Positions 45,850 through 64,000 of a DNA stretch of 64,000 bases are shown piece after piece. Under the pieces are notes generated by a model. It made no database searches and was not told where the DNA came from. It was given only the letters and a program-made list of their open reading frames with translations. The position numbers were made by a program, and so were the translations under genes. The stretch is from positions 30,082,243-30,146,242 of the forward strand of contig OX439129.1 in the NCBI GenBank assembly GCA_949318235.1, given 5' to 3'. Positions within the stretch are counted from its first letter, which is position 1; the number at the start of each line of letters is the position of its first letter. This DNA comes from Ecdyonurus torrentis (lineage: Eukaryota > Arthropoda > Insecta > Ephemeroptera > Heptageniidae).

Positions 45850-48800
45850 TGAATTCCATTATTTTTAGTATACTATTTTAAATTTTTAATCCCTAAATTA
45901 CTCTCAATTGTTAAGAACTTCAAATACCATAGTTATTTTGGACGCTAGTTTGTCATTTTTTAAAGTATAAAAATGTATGAATACAATAAATATGCAAACT
46001 GTTCTCAAAAATGCGTACTTTATTTATGAAAACAAGGATTTTAAAATAATGCAAGCTGAGCAATTTCAAATTGATGAAGCGCTACTGTTTTTAATTGTTG
46101 AAGTGGGCTTTCATTCATTTGTCTGTATGTGTAAGTATATTGGTAAACTTTGTTGACATCCCCTTATGGGGGTATGTAAATGGCTGACATGATTATTTAT
46201 TTTTTATTATTAATTTATATGTAGAATTCTTATGTAGAGTTATAAAAATCATGCTTGTCAAAATACTAAATAGAGATCAATTAAAAAAAAAAGGCATATC
46301 TGTGAATTAAAAAATATAAATGAAAAATCGACTATGCAATGATACCACTGCGCCCCTGTTGTTTTAATCTCATACTATCTCTCCCATTCCGCAATTTTTC
46401 CTAATCTATCTATGTGTTTATCTGTGAATTTGCAAATGATTACAATCACACTTATTCTCACTGTAAAAATACTTAATATTGTAACATGTTGCATTATTTG
46501 CATCCATTTGAGGTTCCTTTTTTTTGCATTTTGAATATTTAAATTATGAGGAATGGTTCTTACAATGCAATCAATAAAATGAACTTATATATTTCTGTAA
46601 AAGTAATACAAGCATTCACAGTTCTATATTATGTATATAGAGCTTTAAAGTTATGCTTATTAGTGTTTTAATATTTAAGATAAACTATATCACTAATGTA
46701 TTTGTTTTATGATTATTATGTCTCACTTAAATATACCATTAAAATAACTATATACCTGTTGGGATACAGAAAAAAGATAATGATAATAAATAATTCAATA
46801 TAAATTTTAGTTTTTACGTAGATAAGTTGGAAAGGTTGATTTGCTTGCTTGGCACTTTATTTTTAACATGTACTGTACTGTATGTTAATTATGCTTCAGA
46901 GTTTAAATAACTGTAAAATGTGGTGAATTTGTTCTGTCATCCGATTTCACAGCATTGATGTCAATATAATAGCTATGGTCATTGTTTTGCTCTGTTGAAA
47001 AACAAAAAGAACCTGGAGGAAATAGTCCTTAATTATATAATACTGTATGTCACATTATGCCGATTTAAAATTTATACTTTATTATGTAGCTTGTTATCTG
47101 CCTGTTTTAAATATTATTGTCACAAAAATTCTATTCAAAATAAAGATATAGGCTTTTTATGTCCTTAACAAAATAAATGGATATGATTCAGTGCAATAAT
47201 GATATTTCTTATCAATTTTATTATTATCATTATCAATATTAAACCTCTGTCCCAAAATGGATTTGTAGGCAATATAGATGGCAATGGATTTTGTGTAAGG
47301 CAATTCAATATTCTTTTACCAGAGCTCTGGCTCTCACAAGTGCAATGTTAAATTCTGGAATTTTTGCCGGAGCGCAGCTCCTGTATAAACTACGGCTTAC
47401 TTTAAGGTCTGATATACACATTATAGTTGATAGGCTTGGCTGGCCAGTGTGGTGTAAATATTCAATTAATTACAGTTTACTTTGATACAAAATCTTTATA
47501 ATATTTTTTTTACTTATAGCTCATTCGTTCCTTGCAATATGTTTTTGTTTTAATCAAAACAATACTATTATATACCTGCCACACTTTAACTAATACTTCG
47601 AAATTATTTTTACTAATTAACTTTTACTTTTTATATCACTAAAATGCCAAAAGCTATATCATCCAATATGTTAGTTTTTTTTTTTTTATCTTTTTTATCT
47701 CATGCATTCCAAGAAGAGGATTCCTGCTGAAAAGTACTGGTCAGCTGGAGATGTGTATTGCAGGTCAGCATTACATTGATCAAATATGGGCAATATTATA
47801 CTGTATTCCAGGATAAAATAAATAAAAAAAGCAACAAAAGATTGTATCACCTACTTATCCTATCTAGATTGGATAACCCATCTATTTACTACCTTGTTTA
47901 AATCCTGAGGCTTTGGAAATTCATTGGTTTATTAGTTTAATTGTCATGTAACTACTATCATATACTAACCTTGATGAGTAGTTTGGATGTTCACGCATAT
48001 GTTTCTGGGATTTTCTTGCAATCGGGCAGTCATCCAATGAGAAGTGTGGCTGTCATGATACGTGCAGTCTGAGCTTTATGTCCTCTACTCTCTCTATTTT
48101 GCTAATTATTGTAAAATTAATTTTTCCTTATATATATATAGGTAATGCACTATATGCTTATATATTTTATGGGGCTACTCAAAGCAAAGAATAAGGGTAA
48201 ATGTATTCAGTGGGCATTGAATGATTAATTAAATAATCGTATTTCCTCAAAATCAATAGCTAAGGGATTTCATATGCAGATCAAAATGACACAAAATTGA
48301 AATAAAAAAGATTTTTATTGAGAGTTTAGGAGGTTGACTTTGTAGTACAATTTATTACACTTCATTTTTTAGTTTTCTTCTTCTTTGTTATTTTTACTTT
48401 GACACAAAATGTACAATGCTTTCACATGCATGCTGCTCTCATGCTTATACTTTCTTGCAAACTTAGAGGTTTTGTAATATTTTATATCTGTAATTATTCT
48501 TAAATATTCCACTTTTTGTGTGTATTTTTGAATGATTTTAGGGTTTCTGATTTAGAACCCACAAGAAAAGTTAATTCATAGCAATTTTAATATTTTACAT
48601 TTTTCACTTTAAGTCAACATAAAACATTGAGAACAACTTTTATTCCTACAAACTCAAAAGAGGCATCAACAAGAACGTGTTGTTTGGCTGCTTTTAATAA
48701 AAGTAATAATAAAAAAATAAGAATCATAGAAAGTTTCTAATATTCAACTGTGTCAATTAATAGTAATTTACCTACACAACTTTACAAAAGGCGTTTAAAT

Positions 48801-51189
48801 TTATTTTATTAATGAGCAGATTTATTTATGGAGATCAAAAATATAATACAGCACACAATTAGATTACAGTTAGATATATTAAAATCTTTCTATTTCCAAA
48901 AATAGTATACATTGTTCAACAGTATTATACCGACTCTTGTCATTGTTTTGGATGTATCAGAGTGAAGTGGTGATTTAAAAATTTTGAAGTTAGCATAAGT
49001 ATTACATCACAGGAGAAGTGATTTTTAGGGACAGCAATTGAAACAAATGAACATATTTTCATCTTTAAAGCACTAGCAATCTGAATTTACTCTCACTTGT
49101 TTAGTCATTTTTTGGTAATGAGAATAATTGGATGACGGGGAAAAAACCCTCCATATCATGAATAAGCAACATTCCTTGACTGTGTGTAGCAAACACAAGA
49201 TATTAAGCGTATGTACTAATTAGCAACATAGGTATTTGTTTAACTTGACATATTTTTGAAAATTGCATACAAAATCTGTGCTTCAAAGGCACTAAGACAT
49301 AATAGTGTTGTTCGTAAACCCTGCTTTCTTTCACCAAAAAATGAGCAATACATTTGAATAACAATAGTTGAGCGTCATTTTAGGAGAAGAAAAAGGGTTT
49401 ACGAACAGCATTAGTTTGAAAGCTAAATGGCGACATATAAATTTAAAACAATACACATGCAAAGCCTATAAAATAAGGTGTAATTAAAAAAATATATAGG
49501 CCTATATATATAAAAAATATTGTTATTATTTTTTTGCGGCAATACAATATTTCCAATTTCAAAACTTTTAACTCTCCACTCCTTTGTAATATGTGCCAAA
49601 TATACGACACAGTCAAATTTTTTTTAGACTCAATTTAATTATTTTTAGACTCCAAGGAAAAGTAGGGGTAAGAAGGGGGGGGGGGGGGAAGGGTACACAC
49701 TTTAGACAAATCCAAAACAATATTTAAATGCATGCCTCTGTTTATAATGATACAAAAGGTAATACTAGGTATTTGTTTGCCATTCATCATTTCATACATT
49801 CATATCTAAAAAGGCAAAAATCTACATTAGGAAAACAGCTGTAACAACAAACAAAATGTTATATTATTGTATTTTATTAAAGATGCTAAATAAATGACTT
49901 TTTTCTTTTCTTTTTTAAGATATAAAGTAGTTATTTATATAATATATATATATATATGAAAATGTATTGGAATAAAATCTACTTTTCTGGTTTTAAATAC
50001 ACTTTTCTTAGTATTCAAAGCTCTTTTTATTTATTAATACAGGAAAAAAAAAATCATTTTGCTGCATTGTGCTGAAACCTTTTAATGCTACAAGCATGAA
50101 AGGATTTGAGCTTTTATATTTGTTACATATATTTATAAGCTGTCAAAATGCTTAAAAAACAAAATATATAATATAAAGATTAATAATATCAATATCATAA
50201 GGATCAATCTGCATATGACAACAAGTCATGATTTTCTTTCTTAAAATATAAAATAATCAAATACTACACACTATGATAAATTTGCTTTACTTCAAGCAAT
50301 AAACCATAGGTTTCTGTGAAAATAACTTCAGTAAAATAAATACAATGCTAATGTATGTAGAGCATTGTATATTTAAAATGAACTCAAGTTTTCATTCTTA
50401 AAATTGTGACCCTTAAATAAAAGGTGTGTACAACATTTTTTTTTTGTTTTTTTTGTCAAGGAGTGTTAACTTTTATGTATTCCAAGAAGTTAATGTTACA
50501 TTACAACATTTGAAATTATGCTAACAGGCTAACACAGCCAAATCTTTTATACAGAAGGTAGACGCACCTTCCACGTGCCAATCATTATCATCATTTTTCC
50601 TCTTTAATTCTTTCAGTACATACATTTTTTTTTTTGAACATTAAAATGTATCTCATAAATACACCAACATATCAAATTTCAAAAACAGAGTTGACATATT
50701 GCTATTTATTTTGAAGACAAATTGTTATAAAAAGTTTTTACCTTTTAATAGAAACAAAAATTAAACTATAGACAAATAAATGCAACACATTGCACTTTTA
50801 TGTGAAATTTACAATGACTTGAATGATTTTTTTTTTAATAATAATATAGTAGTCTTATTTAATTTTTATGTTATACATTTTCAAACTACAGTGGATTTGT
50901 AAAACTAGATTATCAAATTTATTATACTGTAATACACAAGACTATTAGGCAAGATAAATGTTTTTAAAAATATTAATATAGTTTATTATAGTATTTATTT
51001 ACTTCCAATATTAACATTCATCTCAGTTGAAAAATAATTTATCTAAATTCAAAATTATAATGAATACAAGTTGTGTACTGCTGTCAACTCTTATTATTAC
51101 TATTATTTCCAACATTATCAACACATGCTATGTATTAAAATGTAATATTAGTATTGAATTGTTTTCAAAATGAATATATATATATATAG

Positions 51190-51226
<37 letters not shown>

Positions 51227-51822
51227 AATGATAATTTTGATTCATTATCCTCCTATATGACAAGAAGAAATTGCACAATTTATATTTTTATAGCATTTCA
51301 TTAACATTATATAAATATTAAACATTAAAAAGTCTATTCTAAAATGTTATTTTCTTTCTATATAAGAACTTCTTGAAAACAAAGTAACTTTTATTCCTAT
51401 AATTTTGCTACATAATTAATGCTCGCGTTTAAAAAAGAACATATATAGCATTTTTTTTTCTTTTTTCTTCTTCTCTTTATTTCATTGCAAGTATAATATT
51501 ATTAAGACATAATGTGGAACTTGTAACAGCAAGGTTGTCAACAAAAATAATTAATTTAGTATAAGAATTTTGGTAATAAAAATCATCCTACCAAGACTTT
51601 TAACACAGAAATTCATAAGCAATATAATAACATTGCACAAAATATTTTGTTAGGATGCTTTCTTGTTTTTTGTTTTTTGTTTTTTTTTTTTTTTCCTTTT
51701 CTGCTGCAACTAAGATAGCATTTTATATAGTTACATTTTTATGTAAATGTTTGAGCACAAAATATAAAATAAAAGACTGATATTCAGAAAAAAAAAAAAA
51801 AAAAAAATGCAGAGATTATTTG

Positions 51823-51855
<33 letters not shown>

Positions 51856-52773
51856 ATAATTCACAAAAGTCAAAGTTCTTGGAAATAATATATTTTTAAA
51901 GATAGCCTGCATTGTTTGAACACAGAATATTAATCATAGTTGTCACAATATTTATCACCATATTTAGCCCCTATATGTAAAATACTTAAGTATAATAAAA
52001 CCATCCTATACATGCACTCATGACAAGTAACAAAGCATTTTTTTAATGTCATATTATATTGTATTCTTTTTACAAATTTTTGTCTAAATTTTACCAATAA
52101 CTTGGAAAATATTATTTACTTATTTAATCTGGAAATTGTTAACATTTGGAAATACAGATTTTTTTTTATTAATTATTATTTTTATAAACAGGGAAGTTGG
52201 GCAATAAAGTTTAATTGTGTCAAATGGACTGAAACAGTATAGATATAATCATATAGCAAGAACACAGTTACTGATTTTGCAAGTTCATTAGGAAAGCATG
52301 TTGAAAATTTTGCGAAAGTTTTACGTATTATTCTATCAATATCTGAACCACCTTCAATTAAATTACCATAACGAATTGTTATAGTTGGAATATTAATTTA
52401 TAAGTATACTTCATGATGTGAAATAAACATTATATAATACATATTTAAATACATTTTCTGCCAATATTGCAATAATAATGACATCCAACTACAATAAACC
52501 ACTTTGCATCCTTCAAAATTCACAATTTCTCTCTCTCTCTCTCTCTTTCTCTCTCTTCCTTTCAATTATTAATTCTACAATACTACTGAACATGCATTTT
52601 ATAATTCTCATCCATTTGTATATCATAACTATATTATATTAAGCTTTTCAAACATCACAATTAGAATTTATTATCCTAAAAGTATAATCTCCTAATGTCT
52701 TAAAAAATTTAATATACAATGTTACAAGTTTAATGAATATTATATTATACACAATATAGTCTTGAATTGAAAG

Positions 52774-52805
<32 letters not shown>

Positions 52806-53759
52806 TGTCAAAGTTATTAAAAAAAAACATAAAAGTTTTATTTCTAGCAGGCAAACCTTCTTTTGTTGCAAGCAAAAATGAAAATGATGGTAAAACTAAA
52901 GGCTTTATATATATGTAAAATTCTTAAATAAAAGTTAGTAATTATTATTTTTTTACAACTTAAAAACAAAACAATCTTCTTCTTTAGTTTTAAGATGACG
53001 CTCATTACCAGTTATCCTTTACTTTTTTTATCCTACTGATCCCATACCAGCCATTGCACACCTGTCAATACAATATTGCTGACAGGAGTTATTCAGCTTG
53101 TATAAGCTGTCACTGTTCCCTCAGTGATAAACTATCACTAACATCATAATATGTTGAAAAGTATGCACACAATATTTATTATACTAATTACAAACTTAAA
53201 ATTCTTTATTAATTTTTATTAGTTAAATATAATATTTAAATGGATGATCGTGCCACCAATACATCCAAAAAAGAAAAAAGAAATATATATAGAATTTGAA
53301 AATAAAGTTTAAAATGCAATTTATCTGCACTTTATAACATGTTTAACTTAGAACTTGCATAATATCTTGTACTTGTTCTTACGTCTACATGTTTATATAA
53401 TCATTTAACCATTTTTATCATTACATGAAGTTACTTAACTGCCAGTCAAGAGAGTAGAACAATGTTGCACCAACAAGTTATTTATAAATCTCATTTCAAA
53501 AAAGAGATCACTATTAAAATTTGCTAATACGTGAGAAACATAACACATTATATCAATGGTACAACTTTATACATTTTTTTTTTCCATTTTTTTTTTTAAT
53601 GTAATATTATATTATGAAATATTTAGAGGAGACATTTATCAGAACAATGGTGTTGCTATTATTTTATTTATATATATTTTTTTTATTGCCATTATGGGAA
53701 AAAATATATATTTAGATATATATCCACAAACCATTGCTCAACAATGTGCAAATAATTGC
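45850..53759. other. Non-coding stretch between convergent UBXN6 and Ras
   Basis: About 8 kb between convergent genes with no convincing coding frame. It is rich in T and A runs (for example 51827-51853 and 52772-52800) and has (TA)n near 51175-51223. A hairpin element lies at 49303-49413. Part is probably Ras 3' UTR, but its extent cannot be read from sequence alone. Confidence 0.6.
49303..49413. mobile_element. Hairpin element family D copy 1
   Basis: Inverted ends TAGTGTTGTTCGTAAACCC and GGGTTTACGAACAGCATTA around a core of about 70 bp. A related element with TTGTT(C/T)GTAAA ends is at 56952-57107. Confidence 0.75.
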
Positions 53760-53970
53760 TTTGTCAAATAAAGTTGATGCTTGACATCAAATGCTGGGAG
53801 AAACTGTGCACATGTACTCAGGCCACAGCAATGTGCTGGGGAGGGGAGGGCAGATTGACAAATAAGATGTAAATTATGCTGCACCAAGGACCTCTGAGCA
53901 GCGCTTATTGCTTGCGCAGCAGCTCTCCCGAAGCTAACAAATAAGTCCATATTTGGCCCAAACACTGCCA
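53760..53970 (-). other. G+C-elevated proximal 3' UTR of Ras
   Basis: Directly after the Ras stop codon, about 200 bp have clearly higher G+C than the surrounding DNA (for example AGCTGCTGCGCAAGCAATAA on the minus strand). A second minus frame stays open from inside the last Ras exon through this segment (82 codons, 53986-53738). I read it as conserved UTR rather than a gene. Confidence 0.45.
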
Positions 53971-59153
<5,183 letters not shown>

Positions 59154-59715
59154 TTTGATTGTGTCAAGTGCAACAGCAGACACCGACACTAGTAGCAAGA
59201 AACAACGGCGGCGGGCGAGCCGAGGAGCCGAGCGACACTGCAACCTGCGAGATCCCGACTACTGTGGGTGTGGTGCTTCTTCAGCAAAATATTCACTTCC
59301 ACTCCCGCATCAGTGAAATAATTTATACTATTCGCAAATAAATCTTATCTAAGAACTACACTAACAAACTATTAATGTCCTCTCTACATAAAATTAATAC
59401 TTTTTCTTATTTTGCCCTCTCGACATCCACTGCAGATCAGCTTCAAGCCAAGTAAGAGGTATGAAGGATAAATTCGGAACTCGTACATTTATTTACTTTT
59501 TACAAAAATACAAAAAAAAGTTACAAGATAAAAATCTTTAGCTACAGATTATAGTTAAATAAGTAATCAATAATGTTGAAACAATATTAAAACCAAATGA
59601 CGACAAATATTAAACAAAAACAGGAAATGTCGATTCCCAATTCCCTGATTAAAACAATCAGCGCAGTTTGATGCGCAGCAACAGGACCCGCCTAATTTAA
59701 AAATTTAAAGAGCTT

Positions 59716-59930
59716 GAACACACACAATGTCTCTCACATGTCTTCCAACTCCAGGCACTTTTTGTAGTCCAGCGACACTAGCGACACCGCACGCGACAAC
59801 TGAACTACAATGTTAAGCTTATGAAGCTTTTAGTTCCAGATGTCACTACTATTGGCGCAGCGTCGTTTCATATTGGACTACGCGCTAGCATAGGGAGTTG
59901 GAAGACATGTGAGAGACATTGGAACACACA
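59716..59930. mobile_element. 197-bp MITE with 9-bp target-site duplication
   Basis: The element spans 59725-59921. Its terminal inverted repeats are 28 bp and perfect, starting CAATGTCTCTCACATGTCTT; the inner parts also pair loosely (GTAGTCC with GGACTAC). It is flanked by a perfect direct repeat GAACACACA at 59716-59724 and 59922-59930. A 9-bp duplication fits Mutator-like or Merlin-type transposases. It lies between the Ras start and the MSH5 stop, near the Ras promoter. Confidence 0.92.
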
Positions 59931-60024
59931 CCAACACTCAACCAATACAAAAATCATGCCGTCGAAAGTGATCACACTCGATCATCATAACTTCTGTAGA
60001 CATGGCAACTAAAGAAAAAAGTTT

Positions 60025-60503
60025 TTACTTTGTCAAGCTCTTCAATAATTGCTTCAATACTACATCATTGCTAAAGTCATCATCCATGTCCAAGGAAATG
60101 AATTTTTCTCCCAGCTCTTTTCGCCTAAAATAATAATAAAAATTAGTTATATATTAATTATATTATAATATATGATGTATCACGCAATGCATGAAATAAC
60201 TTGCATATTTTTTATATGTTTATAATGTAAAAATTCTAAATTTAAAATATTATTTTCAAAAAGTTCTGATTATTGTAAACAATTCCAATTTATTAATAAA
60301 AGTAATATTTCGCTGGAGGTATATATATATCGATGCTTACCCGTCGAAGTGAACGAACTACACTTTACAAATTTGGGGAAAAATGAACGATCTGCGTTTG
60401 GCGCTTCTACGCGTTTTAACATGAGAACTAGATGGGGGAACTTGGAATTTGTAAAGTGTAGTACGTTCACTTCGACGGGTAAGCATCGATATATTATATA
60501 TAA

Positions 60504-60559
<56 letters not shown>

Positions 60560-62266
60560 TATATGAAAATGACATTTACACATAAAATATATATGATCCA
60601 GAGCTATATTTAAAAAAACTTACTTTGTCATTTTTAGTGAAATCAAATTTGTTGTCTTTCGTTCTACTTGTGTATTGGTTCTCAAAGCCTCTTCAACCTA
60701 GAAAATTTATTTAAAAAATGTATGTACCTGCCAGTCACAGCTTTTTCACATATATGTGCATGGATTGCAAGTACTTGTCTGATTCACGAAATGTCACTAC
60801 CAGTGATGTCACATAAGCGTTCACAGTGACGTTAATCTTCAATCGGACAAACACTTAATGCACATGTGAAAAAGCTGTGGTTTTACTGGGTATAATGCGC
60901 ATTTTATTTTATGTAGAAAAATAAGTATTAGCTCAGGCATTGTGTTTCCATGTATGACACATGATAGGAACCAAGTAAAAATGCAATCAAATTAATAATC
61001 AAAATGTTATCTAGCCTGCATTGCCCGTTCAATGAGTGACTGATCTAGACCCACACTCTCTGCAACCTGAAGAGCAAAACTGGATAGGACACCTCCATCT
61101 TTGAGTTTGTATAAGTAAACAACTTGATCACCATCACGCATGTGTTCCAGAGTCTGTAAATAACATCTTTAAATGTGATTTATGGTTATATTTTTAATTA
61201 TAGTATACATTTTATTGATAAATTAATGTATACACACTTGACTGTGCACAAGTGGTGTGTCTGGGAGATGATCATTCACATGATGAAAGTGAGTAGAAAC
61301 AAATACATGTGGGCAATTTTCTGCTCTTTCGATTAAGCTGCCGAGACTTGCAGCTAGAAGAGCTAAGCCATCCAGTTCAGAAGTACCCTTGCCAAATTCG
61401 TCAATGACAATTAAAGCTCGAGGGGATGAAGACGTAAGCGCTAAAGCCATCTGCAAATAAAATTTAAAAAATAGTTATAAAAGCCAAGGAAAAAATAAAA
61501 TTAACTCTGCAACATGTGATTGATCGACATGGAAACAGAGATTGACACTAAACTTCAAGAGAAAGCAGTGAGAGTTAAGCTAAAATCTATAATCCATTTT
61601 TTTTTTTTTTTTTTTAAATTTGTGCTAAACTATGGAAATCTCATCACTATAATGATATAAGGTCCTTGCTGTTTTTTCTCCAAATCTTTTCTTTCAAATT
61701 TATCATATTTATTTATTGTATATTTACTTGTCTGAGGTCAATCATAAAAGCCGATAGTCTTGTAGCAATGGATTCCACTGTCTGAATGCGAGTGAAAATT
61801 TGTTTCAGTAAGCCAATCTTTGCACTTCGGGCTGGTACAAAGCTCCCAATGTGAGCTAAGAATGTAATCAAAGCTACCTGCAAATTAATAGCAATAAAAA
61901 ACAATAGATCTCAAAATTTCATAACACAAAAAGCAGCAAAGTAGGGTAATATGAAATTAATAATACATTCAATTAATCATCTTGACAATTGAGCCCTTTT
62001 AATTTACCTGTTTCAGGTAGACACTTTTTCCACTAGCATTTGGTCCTGTCAAGATCTTTACTTGTCGTCCATGCTCTCCTCCTGATATTGTATCATTTGG
62101 AACAAACTCCGAGACACATAGCTCTTGCAGAGGATGGCGACCATCAAGAATTTCCAAGACTTTTCCTTCAGTCAAAACTGGTCTGACATAGCCATTCTCT
62201 AGTGCTACAGCAGCTAGTGACGCAAGACTTAAAATACAAAACAAATTATATCTATAAATAAAAAAC

Positions 62267-62299
<33 letters not shown>

Positions 62300-63416
62300 A
62301 AGAAGAAGAAGATTAAGAAGAAGAAACATTTATATATAAGCTCAATAAAAAAAATTACCAGTCCAACTGAGCAAGTAAATCAACAATCTTTGAAATTGGG
62401 GCTAAATGTCCTTGGATGAACTGAACAAGGCGCACCATAATTCGAGCCTCATGTTCCGAAATGTGTACTAGGCCGTCTCCTAAAACCTGGTCCAACTCTG
62501 CAATACATCAGGTACGAAATTAAACTTTATAAAACTTATTTTATTAAATATCAAATTACCTCTACATCGAGCACTCTTGAAATGCACTACACGATTTGCT
62601 TTAAACTGGAAAAAGGAAAGTAAATAATAATAATAAACAAATAAAACAATATAGAACAATTATGGACTATCAATTTAAAGAAACATAATACGATGAAAGG
62701 TTTGCAGTGCCCCTGAAAGTTAGGCAACTTTTTGACCTTATGTGTTAAGCATGGTTGCATACTTTTAGGGGTATCACATTTATGAGGAAGCTACAAATGT
62801 CCAGTACATGTCGTTACCATGAACTCAAGTCCTGGAAGCTCAAAATCTTCTTCAGTCATCACTTCCTTCCACATGGGTAATCCCAGAAGATAGCCAATTT
62901 CTGGAATGTAGACGACAGAGCACTGGGGCACATATGGTGGTAACTGGGCAAGTTCTTGTTGAGCTACTGCAGAGAGAAGGTCTCCAAGTCCTGCATGTTT
63001 CTGTTTCTCTAAATATATCACATGATATTATATTATAATATGTGTGATAAATACACTTTGATATCATTTTCATATACTTACTTCTGTCCAATTCAGCATC
63101 AATGCCAGGACGAACTACAAACTTGTTTTGAGTCTCCGATTCGTCAAAATCCATGAATGTATTGATACATTGTCCTACTTGATAAAGATCATCTGTCAGA
63201 CAGTCAGCGATCTGTTTTTAAATGAAATATAATACATATTTAAAGACATTTTATATATACATAATAATATGTGTATATTTTAGTTCACATATTTTTAAAT
63301 GTTTAAATAATTAATATATCACAATATACACACAAAACAATTACCTTTCGAAAGAGCACAATTTCATCCTCTTGAGCAGCACAGAGTTCTCCAATAAGAA
63401 CAGCGTGGTAAACAGT
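60025..63416 (-). CDS. MSH5: Meiotic MutS homologue MSH5, C-terminal part
   Basis: Exons in coding order: 63416-63345, 63211-63082, 63008-62818, 62605-62560, 62497-62359, 62227-62008, 61877-61728, 61450-61238, 61153-61016, 60697-60624, 60124-60025. The total is 1473 nt: 490 residues and stop TAA 60027-60025. The gene continues beyond the right edge; about 340 N-terminal residues are missing relative to human MSH5. The ATPase domain shows Walker [23 protein letters not shown] and Walker [21 protein letters not shown], then STHFHH. The KFISLDMDD stretch near the C-terminus matches the KFMKLDLED region of human MSH5. MSH4-MSH5 clamps on meiotic recombination intermediates to favour crossovers; it lacks mismatch recognition. 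The intron after AMQ (61015-60698) has a GC donor; reading through it would stop at AGA-TAA. Confidence 0.93.
60331..60488. mobile_element. MITE family B copy 2 (in last MSH5 intron)
   Basis: 158 bp with inverted ends of about 43 bp with one mismatch, starting CGATGCTTACCCGTCGAAGT. The core has GTTTGGCGCTTCTACGCGTT, shared with the 17774-17971 copy. It sits inside a TA repeat, with ATAT on both sides. Confidence 0.92.
60507..60564. repeat. (TA)n microsatellite
   Basis: TA tract with one GTA interruption, just beside the family B MITE in the last MSH5 intron. Confidence 0.95.
60725..60892. mobile_element. Hairpin MITE inside the GC-AG intron of MSH5
   Basis: 168 bp. CACAGCTTTTTCACATATAT on the left pairs with CACATGTGAAAAAGCTGTG on the right, and GTACTTGTCTGATT pairs with AATCGGACAAACAC. 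It fills over half of the 318-bp intron. Confidence 0.8.
61012..61017 (-). promoter_or_regulatory. Non-canonical GC splice donor of MSH5
   Basis: Minus-strand sequence is ATGCAG|GCTAGA. Joining at this GC to the acceptor CTAG|GTTGAA at 60699-60697 keeps phase 0. It also restores the conserved C-terminal region of MSH5. No GT donor exists before the in-frame TAA a few bases later. Confidence 0.7.
61614..61711. mobile_element. Partial family C element
   Basis: CTAAACTATGGAAATCTC...TTCTTTCAAATTTATCATAT resembles the right half of the element at 44739-45100. A matching left half was not found. Confidence 0.5.
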
Positions 63417-64000
63417 CTACAAAAACAATAATAAAGTGACTCGCTGTATAATTAAATTTTTTTTTTTAATATATCTGGGAGGCGGGGGGGTCCATGCAGT
63501 GTTAAAAAAATTAAAAATATGATTTATATTTTATTTTTAAAATCACTCTTCTAGTTTTCTTTATTATAATAATTATATAATATTTGAGAAGAATCTTTGC
63601 TTATTATTGTTATTGAAAAATAACTGTTTTTTTTTTTCCTTAAGGGAGTTAGGGGACCGACGTCGGCCATTAGACTCAAACTTTTCTCGTCCAAAAAATT
63701 TGAAATTTTGCACAATGATACTTCAGCTTGAGACAATTTCAAATATATAAAAATTTGGGGGAGGGGGGGGGGGGGGGTCACCGTGCAAATTAATGTTATA
63801 TTTTTTTTTTTGAAATTTTAAGCCCCTAAGGCTCTATATGTTAATTTCAATAATTGTTTTCTTTTTTTCGGGACGGTCAAATATCATGAAATTTTTATCA
63901 CGGCTAGGTGTGACCCTTAGCTACACAATGACACCAAATTTTAACCCAAAAGATTTCTAGTTTTTGAGATAAAAGGTTGGTACCTTACTTCCTAAATTTA
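63417..64000. other. MSH5 intron running off the window, with a repeat-like end
   Basis: From about 63640 the sequence becomes richer in G+C (GGGAGTTAGGGGACCGACGT) and holds a G run (63762-63778). It has the look of a dispersed repeat cut by the window edge. No second copy lies in this window, so the family is not known. Confidence 0.4.

Noticed and set aside
59821..60012. 63-codon plus frame upstream of Ras
   Set aside because: Lies largely inside the 197-bp MITE and runs into flanking DNA; no coding evidence.

Overview
The window is animal nuclear DNA, most likely from an arthropod and perhaps a crustacean. Genes are split by many GT-AG introns. The non-coding DNA is very A+T rich and packed with long (TA)n, (CT)n, (GA)n, poly-A/T and poly-G tracts. 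The histidine decarboxylase carries the long C-terminal extension known from insect Hdc. The crustacean guess rests only on microsatellite density.

Layout from left to right. 1-6126 (+): the C-terminal 508 residues of histidine decarboxylase (Hdc); its 5' exons lie outside the window. 11144-31762 (-): a 13-exon gene for a 928-residue four-pass membrane protein with a PPPPY motif, best compared with the ENTREP/FAM189 family. 34164-36710: a 2.5-kb near-perfect palindrome. 37702-39839 (-): an intronless coiled-coil gene broken by one frameshift. 41276-45574 (+): a small one-pass membrane protein ORF, then 9 nt later and in the same frame the p97 cofactor UBXN6; both seem to lie on one spliced mRNA. 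53971-59153 (-): a complete Ras GTPase of 190 residues in 7 exons. 60025-63416 (-), continuing beyond the right edge: the C-terminal 490 residues of the meiotic MutS homologue MSH5. All exon models were joined by hand; each junction keeps frame and each total length is divisible by three.

The genes do not form one pathway. Hdc makes histamine, the tetraspan protein is probably a ubiquitin-ligase adaptor, UBXN6 serves p97, Ras is a signalling switch and MSH5 acts in meiotic recombination. What unites the window is a dense population of short non-autonomous inverted-repeat elements. About fifteen hairpin or TIR elements can be read, several belong to families with two copies here, and one has a perfect 9-bp target-site duplication. 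In Ras and the visible MSH5 part nearly every longer intron holds one. The points most worth checking are the dicistronic UBXN6 locus, the giant palindrome, the frameshift in the coiled-coil gene, a possible poison exon in the tetraspan gene and a GC-AG intron in MSH5.
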